64,000 nt of DNA from Parapedobacter indicus (GCF_900113765.1 NZ_FOQO01000001.1:620001-684000); one strand, 5' to 3'; shown: positions 26,003 to 34,930, counted from the stretch's first letter. Numbers and translations: made by a program. Notes: generated by a model from the sequence alone, not told the origin.

Positions 26003-28951
26003 ATGAAAAATTTCACCCTATTATTCCTTTTTGTCTTTGCGTTGATACATGCGTACGCAAATGAGCATAAAGACGTTATCATCGAAAACAACTACTTTCG
26101 TTATTCCGTCGGCGCAGATGGCACGAATCTTTCTTTTGTAGACAAATCTACCGGAACGGACTTTCTTGACCACCGAACCACTTCCAAAATCGCATCCCTG
26201 GTTATCGATGGGCAATCATTGGTTGCCGAATCGGTATCCTATCAACGCGGCCAATTGGAGATCGGTTTTGGGAGTGGAGTCGGAAAAGCGCGTGTGAAGA
26301 TTAGCGGAGAACCGGATCGAATGGTCTTTAGGGTCGTCAGCGTTCCCGACCGTGCCGAATCTTTTACCATCATCAATATTCCCCTGACACTGGATGGACA
26401 ACCCTACGAAGCATTTTCGGCATGTGTGCTTTCCATGAATCTCTTTACGCATGTACGGCAGCTGCCACCGCTGCAAACACATTTGTGGGCGCAGTGCTAT
26501 GCGCGGTTTGGATTCGAAGGGGCAGAATTTGTACTACTTGGCCTACCCCAGGAAAAAAACCTGCCCGTCATCCGTGATGTAATGGCCAACGCCAAAGACA
26601 TACCGCTTTCCCGGGAAGGTGGCGCTTGGGCCCAACTTAACAAGGAGGGGTATGGCTCGTACCTGATGAACTTCGGAACACTAACGGAAGAAACAGTTGA
26701 TGAATGGATTGAATTGTGTAAATCACTGGGGTTTAATCAGATAGATAGTCATGGAGGCGGAGACTTTTTTGAATTCGGCACCCTGGAACTCAACCAAACA
26801 AAATGGCCCGATGGATGGGCATCTTTTAAACGGATCAATGAGAAACTGCATGCCAATGGAATATCACACATTTTTCATACGTATGCATTTTTTATCGATA
26901 AGACATCACGTTACGTTACTCCGGTTCCCCATGAAGACCTGGGGTATGCGGGTACATTCACCCTCGCGGCGCCGCTAGATAAAGCGGCAGACGAAGTAGT
27001 GGTAAACGAGTCGACGGCCGATATTTCTACCGTCACGGGCTTTCATACCGAAAATAGTGTTACACTACGCATTGGAGATGAGTTGATTGAGTTCACTGGT
27101 GTTACCAAAACGGCCCCCTATAAATTCATAGGTCTTAAACGTGGGGCAAATGGTACCGTGCCCGCTTCACATCAGGTGGGGAGCATCGGTTATCACCTGA
27201 GCGAGCGCTTCGGAAGGTTTGTGCCGGGGCCAAACACCAAACTGTTCGATGAAATCGCAAAAAAGCATGCTGATATCGTAAATCAATGCGCCTTCGATGG
27301 AATTTACCTGGACGCGATTGATGGCAGTGCGGTGCTGGGGGGTAAGGACGATTTTTGGTATTACGGTTCAAAGTTTATTTTCGAGATGGCGCGACACCTG
27401 AAGCGTCGGGTAGGCATGGAAATGAGCTCGATGGTTCATCATTGGTGGCATTACCGGTCGCGATGGCAAGCGTGGGACCGACCTGTCCGGGGCTATAAAC
27501 GTTTCGTTGATATTCATCTCGCGTCCATAAAAGCGCCAAGTCTTTTCCTGCCCGATCAAATCGCGTCCAATGAATGGGAACACGGGATCTGGCGTGGTCA
27601 TTCTCCCCTGATTGATAAATATGCCGGTGTCGAAAACGGACAAACCAAACTTCCACTTCATTTAGGCTGGTGGGGCAACCAAACATGGGATCCCCCGCAG
27701 GTTGAACCCACTTTCCCCGATGATATTGAATACCTCGCCACCAAGATGATTGCAAACAATGCGGGATTCTCTCAATTGGGTGGTGTTGACTCGGCCACGT
27801 TGGCCAAGAACCCTCTTTTTAAACAAGCAGCAAATATCCTCAAGCAATATGAGACATTGCGACATCAACATTATTTCAGCGACAGCGTGCTTAGTCGGCT
27901 TCGCCAGCCCGGCAAGGAATTTACCTTGTTCAAAGAGTTGGATGGAGGATGGAATTTTAGGCCCATTACGTATCGCAAGCACAAAGTAGCTGGGAACGGC
28001 CACCCGACGGCTTCCTGGGTGGTAGCTAATGAATTTGAAAAGCAACCGCTAATGCTTCGGATCGAACCCTTGATGTCCGTCAAATCCTACGACGATCCAT
28101 CGGGTATCGTCCTGACGGATTTTTCCGATACGCAGCAATTTGACAAAGCAATCCGTTCAACAGGAGTTTCGGCTAGCCTGGCAACGGCAACCGAGCGGAC
28201 AGGCAGTGGCGAGGTTGCAGGAGTTTTGATCGGAAAAAACGAAGGTGCGTCGCCTAGGGAGGGGGCATACGTTAATTTTGAAAACAAATACGATTCAATC
28301 GTAAACCTATCCGGGCATCAGGGGCTAGGTGTCTGGGTTAAAGGCGATGGTGGAGGTCAACTCCTTAACCTGAGTGTCAGAAGTCCGTTGCATATTTCGC
28401 ACGGAGCGCACGGCGATCACTTTATAAAAATCGATTTTACCGGATGGAAATACTTCGAGCTGGTGGAGATCGAATCGTCTGCAATCAGCGACTATATGTG
28501 GCCGGATGACTCACATTTTTACGTATATGACTCCTATCGGCATACCGTCGATTTCTCCGCCATTGAGTCACTCCAATTATGGTATAATAATTTGCCGGAA
28601 GGAAAGGAAGTTAAAACGATAATTGGTCCTGTTAAGGCACTTCCACTTGTTTCCACTACGATTAAAAATCCGTCGATAACTGTCGGCGGCAAGAAGATTG
28701 TCTTTCCCGTAACGATGGAATCGGGAATGTACCTTGAATTCAGGTCTGCGGACGATTGTAAACTATATGGCTCTAAAGGGGAACTTATTCAAGAAATCCA
28801 CCTAACGGCAGACATCCCGGAATTGCAGACAGGAAACAATGAGGTCCAGTTTTCATGCGAAGGGCCCCATGACGTTAATCCCCGTGTTCAAGTTACGGTC
28901 ATCAATGAAGGTGCCCCGCTGGAAAATGCCCACAATTCAACTATAAAGTAA
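26003..28951 (+). CDS. Large secreted TIM-barrel glycoside-hydrolase-like protein, family unassigned
   Basis: This 982-residue protein has a signal peptide ending near AYA (residue 19). An N-terminal beta-sandwich spans about 25-190. A barrel-like region spans about 215-600, with DEWIELCKSLGFNQIDSHGG, FDGIYLDAIDG (Asp437, a candidate catalytic acid) and SMVHHWWHYRSRW. Inside it, about residues 330-400, is an inserted small beta domain with GDELIEFTGV and GLKRGANGT, a pattern I associate with phage tail-fibre segments. A C-terminal beta-sandwich of carbohydrate-binding type (about 690-880, GLGVWVKGDGGGQLLNL) follows. It is the only obvious glycan-cleaving enzyme of the locus. A GH clan with Asp/Glu on barrel strands is inference and the family is not recognised. 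Confidence 0.85.
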   Translation: MKNFTLLFLFVFALIHAYANEHKDVIIENNYFRYSVGADGTNLSFVDKSTGTDFLDHRTTSKIASLVIDGQSLVAESVSYQRGQLEIGFGSGVGKARVKISGEPDRMVFRVVSVPDRAESFTIINIPLTLDGQPYEAFSACVLSMNLFTHVRQLPPLQTHLWAQCYARFGFEGAEFVLLGLPQEKNLPVIRDVMANAKDIPLSREGGAWAQLNKEGYGSYLMNFGTLTEETVDEWIELCKSLGFNQIDSHGGGDFFEFGTLELNQTKWPDGWASFKRINEKLHANGISHIFHTYAFFIDKTSRYVTPVPHEDLGYAGTFTLAAPLDKAADEVVVNESTADISTVTGFHTENSVTLRIGDELIEFTGVTKTAPYKFIGLKRGANGTVPASHQVGSIGYHLSERFGRFVPGPNTKLFDEIAKKHADIVNQCAFDGIYLDAIDGSAVLGGKDDFWYYGSKFIFEMARHLKRRVGMEMSSMVHHWWHYRSRWQAWDRPVRGYKRFVDIHLASIKAPSLFLPDQIASNEWEHGIWRGHSPLIDKYAGVENGQTKLPLHLGWWGNQTWDPPQVEPTFPDDIEYLATKMIANNAGFSQLGGVDSATLAKNPLFKQAANILKQYETLRHQHYFSDSVLSRLRQPGKEFTLFKELDGGWNFRPITYRKHKVAGNGHPTASWVVANEFEKQPLMLRIEPLMSVKSYDDPSGIVLTDFSDTQQFDKAIRSTGVSASLATATERTGSGEVAGVLIGKNEGASPREGAYVNFENKYDSIVNLSGHQGLGVWVKGDGGGQLLNLSVRSPLHISHGAHGDHFIKIDFTGWKYFELVEIESSAISDYMWPDDSHFYVYDSYRHTVDFSAIESLQLWYNNLPEGKEVKTIIGPVKALPLVSTTIKNPSITVGGKKIVFPVTMESGMYLEFRSADDCKLYGSKGELIQEIHLTADIPELQTGNNEVQFSCEGPHDVNPRVQVTVINEGAPLENAHNSTIK

Positions 28952-28970
28952 ACAAAAAACACATTAAATT

Positions 28971-30140
28971 ATGGCTTATTTGATCAAAGAAGAGAGCAAA
29001 ACACGGATTGATCGTGTCAAAACATTGCTGCAGCAGCAGGACCTGGATGCCGCATTGATTTATTACGATGAGTTCAATATTGGCAATGGCTGGTACTTAA
29101 CCGGATGGTGCCCGCAATTTGAGAGCGGTGCCGTCTTGGTGCCACGGCAGGGAGATCCGCTGATTCTTGGTGGACCTGAGAGCGAACCCTTTGCTAAATT
29201 GGACAGTCAGATTACTGAAACACGCAATTTTCCGGTGTTTATGGTGCCGGATGAAGAATACCCAAATGCTGAAATCATTGATTTTGGACAATTATTTTCT
29301 GAATTAAACAAAAAACTGGGCAGTGTAAGGCGTATTGGTCTCGTCGGAGCCGATCGTATGCCCATGGGATGTTACCGACAGATTGAAGACGGATTTGCCG
29401 GAGTGACGTTGGTCGACATCACGAGCAGTTATGTGGCGCTGCGCTTTGTGAAATCGGTATGGGAGCGGGAGCAGATCCGGCAGGCGTTTGGATTGGCCGA
29501 TCACGCGTATCAGGCGATGAAAGGCGAGATCAACGTAGGAGTCAGCGAGATTCGCGTAGCTGCCGCCGGTGAATATGCGGTGCGCAGTCGGGGAGCAAGT
29601 GGATTCGGTTTCGGGACAATAGTCGGGAGTGGCATCCGCTCCAATGCCGTTGTTCCGACCGCCAGCTCCAAACCGTTGTCGGCAGGCGAATTGGTGATGG
29701 TGGGCATCTCTCCCAAAGTGAATGGATATGCCGGGGTGGTAGGCGATGTGATTCCCGTCGACGGCCGTTATAGCGCTGCACAGAAAGAATGTGTAAAGAT
29801 CCTGAAAGAAGCCTTTCGTCTTACGAAGGCACAACTAGCGATTGGCGCCAAAGGTCACGAAATTGATGCGCCGGCGAGAGCCTACTTTGAGAAGAAAGGA
29901 CTGTCAAAATACCTGGTTTGCCCATTTGCGCATACCATCGGTCTGCACGAAGCCGAGTCGCCTTTTTTTGGTCCGCAGAGTGCCGATGAATTGCGAGAAG
30001 ACATGATGGTTTGTATAGATGTGAGTTTTTTTGGGCATCCGGAATTCAATGGGGTACGTATCGAAACCGGATATGAAATAACCACGGGTGGCCCCGTGCC
30101 GCTCAGCCCCGCGATGGACGCTTTATTCATGGAGGATTAA
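28971..30140 (+). CDS. M24-fold (creatinase/Xaa-Pro peptidase-like) protein lacking metal ligands
   Basis: This 389-residue protein has no signal peptide. Residues about 10-150 form the creatinase N-terminal domain and about 165-385 the pita-bread domain, with PFAHTIGLHEAE, ELREDMMVCIDVS and VRIETGYEIT. Of the five usual metal ligands, the first Asp is Gly (LVMVGISPK), the second is not in register (GYAGVVGDV), the TxEPG Glu is Asp (CIDVS), and only the His and last Glu remain. The catalytic His of creatinase also appears absent (GIRSNAVVP). It may have a metal-free or novel activity. It sits in the locus 1 operon, 19 bp after the large enzyme. Confidence 0.85.
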   Translation: MAYLIKEESKTRIDRVKTLLQQQDLDAALIYYDEFNIGNGWYLTGWCPQFESGAVLVPRQGDPLILGGPESEPFAKLDSQITETRNFPVFMVPDEEYPNAEIIDFGQLFSELNKKLGSVRRIGLVGADRMPMGCYRQIEDGFAGVTLVDITSSYVALRFVKSVWEREQIRQAFGLADHAYQAMKGEINVGVSEIRVAAAGEYAVRSRGASGFGFGTIVGSGIRSNAVVPTASSKPLSAGELVMVGISPKVNGYAGVVGDVIPVDGRYSAAQKECVKILKEAFRLTKAQLAIGAKGHEIDAPARAYFEKKGLSKYLVCPFAHTIGLHEAESPFFGPQSADELREDMMVCIDVSFFGHPEFNGVRIETGYEITTGGPVPLSPAMDALFMED

Positions 30141-31076
30141 GTGAAACAGATGATGACAAGCAAACCAGGTGATACGGCTGCTACGACAGCCGTATCACCC
30201 TTCGATATCGTCTTTGGCTTCGATATGGAAACGGATATCGGATCGTATACTACCTTTTACGAAGGCGTACGCCACGGCACACAGCCCTTGTTGGACATCC
30301 TGGCTGAGCACCATATTCCAGCTACTTTTTACTGGACCGGACATGCCGCCGAACACAATCCGGAAATGGTACGGCATGTGCAGCAAGCCGGCCATGAAAT
30401 TGGATGCCATGGATTACTCCATGAGACACTGGGAGATCCAATTTTTCCCCTTCCCAACAATTGGCCGGTGTTGCCTTCGGAAGTTGCCGGACGGCTGGAA
30501 GAAGCCACGCGCATTATTCACTCCATTTGCGGTGAATACCCGGTGAGCTTCCGGTGTCCGCGACTCTGGGGCAGTACGCAGGTGGTGAATGTGTTAGAGT
30601 CGTTAGGTTATGTCTCAGACGCTTCTCTTCCGTTGTATTTCTACGGCGAACCGATCGTTCCCTATCACCCTTCGTCGACGGATTGGACCCAACAGGGGGA
30701 TATGAAACTGGTAGAAATCCCCAATTTCTGTGACCTGAGTGCACCGAGTAGCGATCCGTATCAGCGGGATCGGGACCAATGGCCACTTTTCCGGACCCAA
30801 TCGGCGCTGGCATTGGTGGAAAAGGCAAATGCCTTTATCGACTATGTGTCGGTCCGGGGTCACCGTCCTGTATTGTGTTTCTATTTCCATCCCTGGGAAT
30901 TTCATCCGATGCCACAAGGGGGGATTGACTTTGGTGAATGTGTGGTTACGCCGCAACCGTTTATCGTAGAAAACTGCGGGCAATATGCACTGGAACAATT
31001 CAATGCGTTATGTGAGCTTCTGAAGGGGCAGGGAGCGCGGTTTATTACCGCCAAAGATCTCGCCAGCGAATATTAG
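30141..31076 (+). CDS. NodB-type polysaccharide deacetylase/cyclic-imidase-like hydrolase
   Basis: This 311-residue protein has no signal peptide. The GTG at 30141 has GGAGG 5 nt upstream and abuts the previous stop; the ATG at 30150 is an alternative. The NodB fold is seen in VFGFDMETD (catalytic Asp), PATFYWTGHAAEHNPEMVRH and EIGCHGLLHET with the His-x-x-x-His metal pair. The Asp-Met-Glu version of motif 1 and the cytoplasmic location recall the PuuE/imidase-like branch more than secreted chitin deacetylases. It probably removes an N- or O-acyl group, or opens a ring, in an imported intermediate. Confidence 0.85.
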   Translation: MKQMMTSKPGDTAATTAVSPFDIVFGFDMETDIGSYTTFYEGVRHGTQPLLDILAEHHIPATFYWTGHAAEHNPEMVRHVQQAGHEIGCHGLLHETLGDPIFPLPNNWPVLPSEVAGRLEEATRIIHSICGEYPVSFRCPRLWGSTQVVNVLESLGYVSDASLPLYFYGEPIVPYHPSSTDWTQQGDMKLVEIPNFCDLSAPSSDPYQRDRDQWPLFRTQSALALVEKANAFIDYVSVRGHRPVLCFYFHPWEFHPMPQGGIDFGECVVTPQPFIVENCGQYALEQFNALCELLKGQGARFITAKDLASEY

Positions 31077-31098
31077 CTAAAGGCCTAAATAATAGCGC

Positions 31099-31422
31099 AT
31101 GGTTATTCGTAAATCATTTGTAATAGAAGCCCGTGAAGGTCTGCTGGAAATTTATATTCAACGGCATAACCCCATCTGGCCGCAACTTCGGGACGTGCTT
31201 ACGGCCCACGGTGTGCGAAACTATTCCATCTTTCACCGGCCGGGGACACATCAGCTCTTTGGCTATTTTGAGATTCGTGACGAGTCGTTGTTTGCGCAGC
31301 TCGCACATCATCCCATCTGTAAAGACTGGTGGCTCCATATGACCGAAGTGCTGGTATGTGAACAAGCCGATAGTATCAAAGGCAAGGAAGAACTATTGGA
31401 GGAAATTTTCCATTTAAATTAA
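31099..31422 (+). CDS. rhaM: L-rhamnose mutarotase
   Basis: RhaM interconverts the anomers of L-rhamnose. This 107-residue protein matches the family length and shows RHNPIWPQLRDVLTAHGVRN near the N-terminus (His and Trp of the active site), a FGYFEIRDES strand and CKDWWLHMTEVL with the paired Trp. It lies in the locus 1 operon with a RhaT-type transporter. No rhaA, rhaB or rhaD gene was found in the window, so the sugar may be modified rhamnose, a related deoxyhexose, or be finished by genes elsewhere. Confidence 0.9.
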   Translation: MVIRKSFVIEAREGLLEIYIQRHNPIWPQLRDVLTAHGVRNYSIFHRPGTHQLFGYFEIRDESLFAQLAHHPICKDWWLHMTEVLVCEQADSIKGKEELLEEIFHLN

Positions 31423-31427
31423 TACCT

Positions 31428-32405
31428 ATGAATATAACGGAAATGCTTGCGGAATTTCAGCGAGCAGGCAGACGAACGCATTTGATAGGCAGCCCGGATC
31501 GAGGTATCGTGGTTGCCCTGGATTTAGAAGGAAGGATGTATACGGTGTTAGACGGCGAGGTAATCAATCGGGTGAATTCCGAGGCGATTGCGGAATATAA
31601 CCTAGAGACGCCGTATCTCAATCCGGGAGGGGATGGCCTTTGGCCCGCCCCCGAAGGTACACGCTTCGGATATCAATATGCCTCAGGCGAGTGGCGTGTG
31701 CAACCTGGGATCCAATCTGCGCGCTATCGGCTGATCGAAGTAGACCAGTGTGCGGCTACAATTGCCGCAGAAATCAACCTCATCAATAACCTAGGCATAG
31801 GCATTCCGGTACTTTTCAAGCGCTGTATATCGCTGGATGATCAACCCGGTAAGCTGAGCGTAACCGTAGTTGAACGTATCACTTACTTAGGAACGCGCAT
31901 TCTCTTACCTTCTGAATTCCTGCTTGCTCCGTGGACACTTTGCCAATTCGACTGTGGTCCCGGCTGTCATGTATTATTTCCGGGAAGTGACAAGACCGCT
32001 ATGTGGGACCTTTATGAGGAGACCATTTCGGATAGATGCCGTTGGCACGACGGTAACTGCATCGTGCCTACGGACGGCTCCAGTCGTTTCCAAATTGGAC
32101 TGAGTCCGGAGATCCCCTGGATTGAATTTTGCGACCCTGCGCGCAAGCTAACCGTAAGACGTCAGGCGAGCATGCCGCCCAAAGGGCAATCGTATATTGA
32201 TATCCGAGATGCAGATCCGGCGACCGAGCCCGATCCCAGGGGCGTACGGTACAGCGTGTACGGTGACCCATCGGGGTTCATGGAAATCGAGGCGGCGGGC
32301 GGATGTCCGAAAGAACTGGTTCCCAACCAGGAACTGAGTGTGTCTGTCACCACAAGCTATTCGTATCAGCAGCATAACACATCATCTGAAATATGGAACA
32401 ACTAA
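31428..32405 (+). CDS. Galactose-mutarotase-like beta-sandwich protein, function unknown
   Basis: This 325-residue protein has no signal peptide. Alternating beta-strands with GGDGLWPAPEG (about 67-77) and LGIGIPVLFKRCISL (about 123-137) suggest the aldose-1-epimerase-like supersandwich seen in DUF4380/DUF6786-type proteins. The family assignment is tentative, and no clear pair of catalytic His residues was identified. It starts 5 bp after rhaM and overlaps the transporter start by 13 bp. Its place between a mutarotase and a sugar symporter suggests it binds or epimerises the imported sugar. Confidence 0.8.
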   Translation: MNITEMLAEFQRAGRRTHLIGSPDRGIVVALDLEGRMYTVLDGEVINRVNSEAIAEYNLETPYLNPGGDGLWPAPEGTRFGYQYASGEWRVQPGIQSARYRLIEVDQCAATIAAEINLINNLGIGIPVLFKRCISLDDQPGKLSVTVVERITYLGTRILLPSEFLLAPWTLCQFDCGPGCHVLFPGSDKTAMWDLYEETISDRCRWHDGNCIVPTDGSSRFQIGLSPEIPWIEFCDPARKLTVRRQASMPPKGQSYIDIRDADPATEPDPRGVRYSVYGDPSGFMEIEAAGGCPKELVPNQELSVSVTTSYSYQQHNTSSEIWNN

Positions 32406-33433
32406 TCGGTATCATTTATCATTCAATCGGGGGATTTTCGTCGGCTAGCTTTTATGTCCCTTACAGCAAGGTGCAAAAATGGGCGTGGGGTACGTATTGG
32501 ATTGTATTGGGGTTCATCGCGTGGATGGTTATGCCCACGATAGGGGGAATGCTTACTACCGATGATCCGTTTGCTATATTAGGCGCCGTAACCCTGAATA
32601 GCAAGCTGTGGACGTATGGATATGGTTTCCTTTGGGGATTTGGTGGCTTATTGTCCGGTTTGGGTCTTCGGTATTTAGGTCTTTCACTTGGGCAATCGGT
32701 ATCATTAGGTGTTTCGGCAATTGTAGGTACGCTTGTGCCGGCCATAATGGGCGGCAAGTTCCATCTGCTTTTCACCACCTATTCGGGGAGCATTATCTTA
32801 CTTGGCTTCCTCATCTGTATTGTGGGAATCGCGCTATGCGGCTACGCTGGAATTTTGAAAGACCGAAAACTGACAACGGATCAAAAGCAAGCTTCCGTCA
32901 AGGAATTTTCTGCATTTAAGGGATTTGCAATGGCCATAGCGGGCGGGATATTCAGCGCATGCATGGCGCTGGCAATTCATGCCGGCTCTTCGATTGCGGA
33001 AGCCGCAGCAAGTTTTGGCACCGCGAATGTGTTTGTCAACATACCTATTTTTATACTTGCCCTCGCCGGTGGTTTTTCTTCCAATCTTATCTACAATGTT
33101 ATTTCCAGCGTGAAAAATAGGACATACGGCGATTACGTGATGAATCCGAGATCTACGTTGTTCAGGAATTATTTTCTCGCCCTATTAAGCGGTATCATGT
33201 GGTACTGCCAGTTCTTTTTCTATGGTATGGGGGCAACAAAAATGGGTGACTATGAATTTGCAAGCTGGAGTATTCATATGTCGTCCATCATTATTTTTAG
33301 TAATCTATGGGGGCTGTATCTAAAAGAGTGGAAACTCGTTGATAAAAAGACATTTATATGTCTATGGATAGGGATATTGTTACTGATTACCTCGGTGCTT
33401 GTCATCGGATGGGGGAATTTTGTATCCGATTGA
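32393..33433 (+). CDS. rhaT: RhaT-type L-rhamnose/proton symporter
   Basis: This 346-residue inner-membrane protein has ten hydrophobic segments and length close to E. coli RhaT (344). The N-terminal GGFSSASFYVPYSKVQKWAW and GFLWGFGGLLSGLGLRYLG segments follow the RhaT pattern. It would move L-rhamnose or a related sugar from periplasm to cytoplasm. It is the last gene of the locus 1 operon and overlaps the preceding gene by 13 bp. Substrate specificity beyond the family is not shown by sequence. Confidence 0.88.
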   Translation: MEQLIGIIYHSIGGFSSASFYVPYSKVQKWAWGTYWIVLGFIAWMVMPTIGGMLTTDDPFAILGAVTLNSKLWTYGYGFLWGFGGLLSGLGLRYLGLSLGQSVSLGVSAIVGTLVPAIMGGKFHLLFTTYSGSIILLGFLICIVGIALCGYAGILKDRKLTTDQKQASVKEFSAFKGFAMAIAGGIFSACMALAIHAGSSIAEAAASFGTANVFVNIPIFILALAGGFSSNLIYNVISSVKNRTYGDYVMNPRSTLFRNYFLALLSGIMWYCQFFFYGMGATKMGDYEFASWSIHMSSIIIFSNLWGLYLKEWKLVDKKTFICLWIGILLLITSVLVIGWGNFVSD

Positions 33434-33480
33434 TGAGCTGATATTCGTACAGATGCAAAACGTATCCGCAGTGTACGGAA

Positions 33481-33512
33481 GAAGCCGCCCTGGATTTTTA
33501 CAGGACGGCTTC
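33481..33512. terminator. Inverted repeat between convergent rhaT and the DUF6600 gene
   Basis: GAAGCCGCCCTG pairs with CAGGACGGCTTC around an 8-nt loop with one mismatch on + (a G-U wobble on -). No U-tract follows on either side. The position between convergent genes suggests it is the end of both transcripts. Confidence 0.55.
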
Positions 33513-33532
33513 TGCTGTATTGATATACGCGT

Positions 33533-34930
33533 TTATCCTCTACCGCGGGAAGAACCCCCTCGTTCGGCAGAACGACCGCGTGGCGCACTGCTGCTTTTTT
33601 CGGAGCTACGGCTTTTTGATACACTGGGCCGCGATGTCGAACGTGAAGACACGGAGCTGTTGCGGCTTGATGTACTGCGCTGTGTGCGGGACGGCGAAGA
33701 AGACCTAACGTTTTCGCGTGACGATACGGAATGCACACGGGCTGCCGGTTGGTTACGCTCCCGGGCTTGCGGCTGTACACGCTGACGTGACTGGGGAGCC
33801 GTCGTCCGTTCGCGGCTGCTCGATTGTGAACGGCTACTTTTTACGTGCGGACGACTGGCGCTGTTCCGTTCGGCACGGGGTGCGCGTGAATTACCGGATT
33901 CAGTGCGCGTACGTGATTCTGTACGTGACGGAGCCGATTGCCGTGCCGGAGCCGTGGCTTTGGTGCGACTTTCCGATGTACGGGATGTCCGGGCTGTATT
34001 GCCATTCTCACGGGTTGTTGACTGTGCACTGCGTGTAGCCGTGTTGTTTCTGGAAGCTGAACCGCGTGTCGAAGAAGAATTCCTCGGATTGGTGGCTTCC
34101 GTACGACCGCTGGTACGTGAACTGGCACTGCGTGAATTGGCCGACCGCACAGTGGCCGCGTCGGCTACCCGCGAAGGCCGTGCCGAAGAACGGGAGTTGC
34201 GGTCAACTTCCGGGCGGTATAAGTTTACCGAGCGGCTATTTACCGACGCTCTTCCAGGGCGTGAAGCGTTATTGATATCCCGAATGGCAACCCGGCTACG
34301 TGTTACCCGCTCGACCTCGCTGTGTCGCGGGCCGGTTACATACGTACGGTTATTGTACACGTAGGTATTGTTGATAATCGTCGTGCGGTTATAAATATTC
34401 ACGCGGTTCCGGTAAGGGGTATAATAGCTGTAGATCCGCGGGCTGCTGATGTAACGTTGCGGTACAAATACCCAATATGCGGCGGGAATGCCCACGTTAA
34501 CGGAAATACTCATCCGTGGGCCAAGCGGAGCCCAACCGTAATAACCACCGCCGCTCCGCCAACTCACCCAAGCAGGGCCCCATTCATAACCAGGTACCCA
34601 TGCCCAACCATAGTAGTCGGAGTAATTCCATCGCCCGTAGTGAAACGGTGCCCATCCCCAATCATAATCAGAAACCCACGTATTGCCATAGGAAGTCATT
34701 ACCCAATGACCGTTCGAAGCATAGGGCTGGAAGCCCCGATCCACGTCAGGAAGCCAGATATATCCATATTCGGGGTCGTCTATCCATTCCCCATAAGGAG
34801 AAAGTTCATCGTAGAATAGTTGAAAGGAAACGCTCATACCGGGCTGAGCCTTCACGGTGTCCGTTGCTACCATCACCACGAAGGTTAATGCAGCGATTAA
34901 TAATTGTCCGGTTCTCTTTAACGTTTTCAT
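33533..34930 (-). CDS. Exported DUF6600-like protein with long Ser/Arg-rich tail
   Basis: This 465-residue protein has a signal peptide ending near VKAQ (residue 29). The folded part, about residues 35-185, is very rich in Tyr, Trp and Gly (DPEYGYIWLPDVDRGFQPY, WGWAPFHYGRWNY) and resembles DUF6600 proteins. From about residue 205 to the end the sequence is almost entirely Ser, Arg, Thr, Asn, Ala and Pro, strongly basic and probably disordered, ending in Arg-Gly repeats. The tail could bind nucleic acid, lipopolysaccharide or peptidoglycan outside the cytoplasm. No function is known. Signal and domain calls are by eye. Confidence 0.85.
   Translation of the reverse strand: MKTLKRTGQLLIAALTFVVMVATDTVKAQPGMSVSFQLFYDELSPYGEWIDDPEYGYIWLPDVDRGFQPYASNGHWVMTSYGNTWVSDYDWGWAPFHYGRWNYSDYYGWAWVPGYEWGPAWVSWRSGGGYYGWAPLGPRMSISVNVGIPAAYWVFVPQRYISSPRIYSYYTPYRNRVNIYNRTTIINNTYVYNNRTYVTGPRHSEVERVTRSRVAIRDINNASRPGRASVNSRSVNLYRPEVDRNSRSSARPSRVADAATVRSANSRSASSRTSGRTEATNPRNSSSTRGSASRNNTATRSAQSTTRENGNTARTSRTSESRTKATAPARQSAPSRTESRTRTESGNSRAPRAERNSASRPHVKSSRSQSSSRERTTAPQSRQRVQPQARERNQPAARVHSVSSRENVRSSSPSRTQRSTSSRNSSVSSRSTSRPSVSKSRSSEKSSSAPRGRSAERGGSSRGRG

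Noticed and set aside
31099-33433. Complete L-rhamnose catabolic operon
   Set aside because: No rhamnose isomerase, rhamnulokinase or aldolase gene is present in the window, so only mutarotase and transporter can be claimed.
33903-34364. Frames on the + strand opposite the Ser/Arg-rich tail
   Set aside because: Low-complexity sense sequence keeps the antisense open; no protein features were seen.
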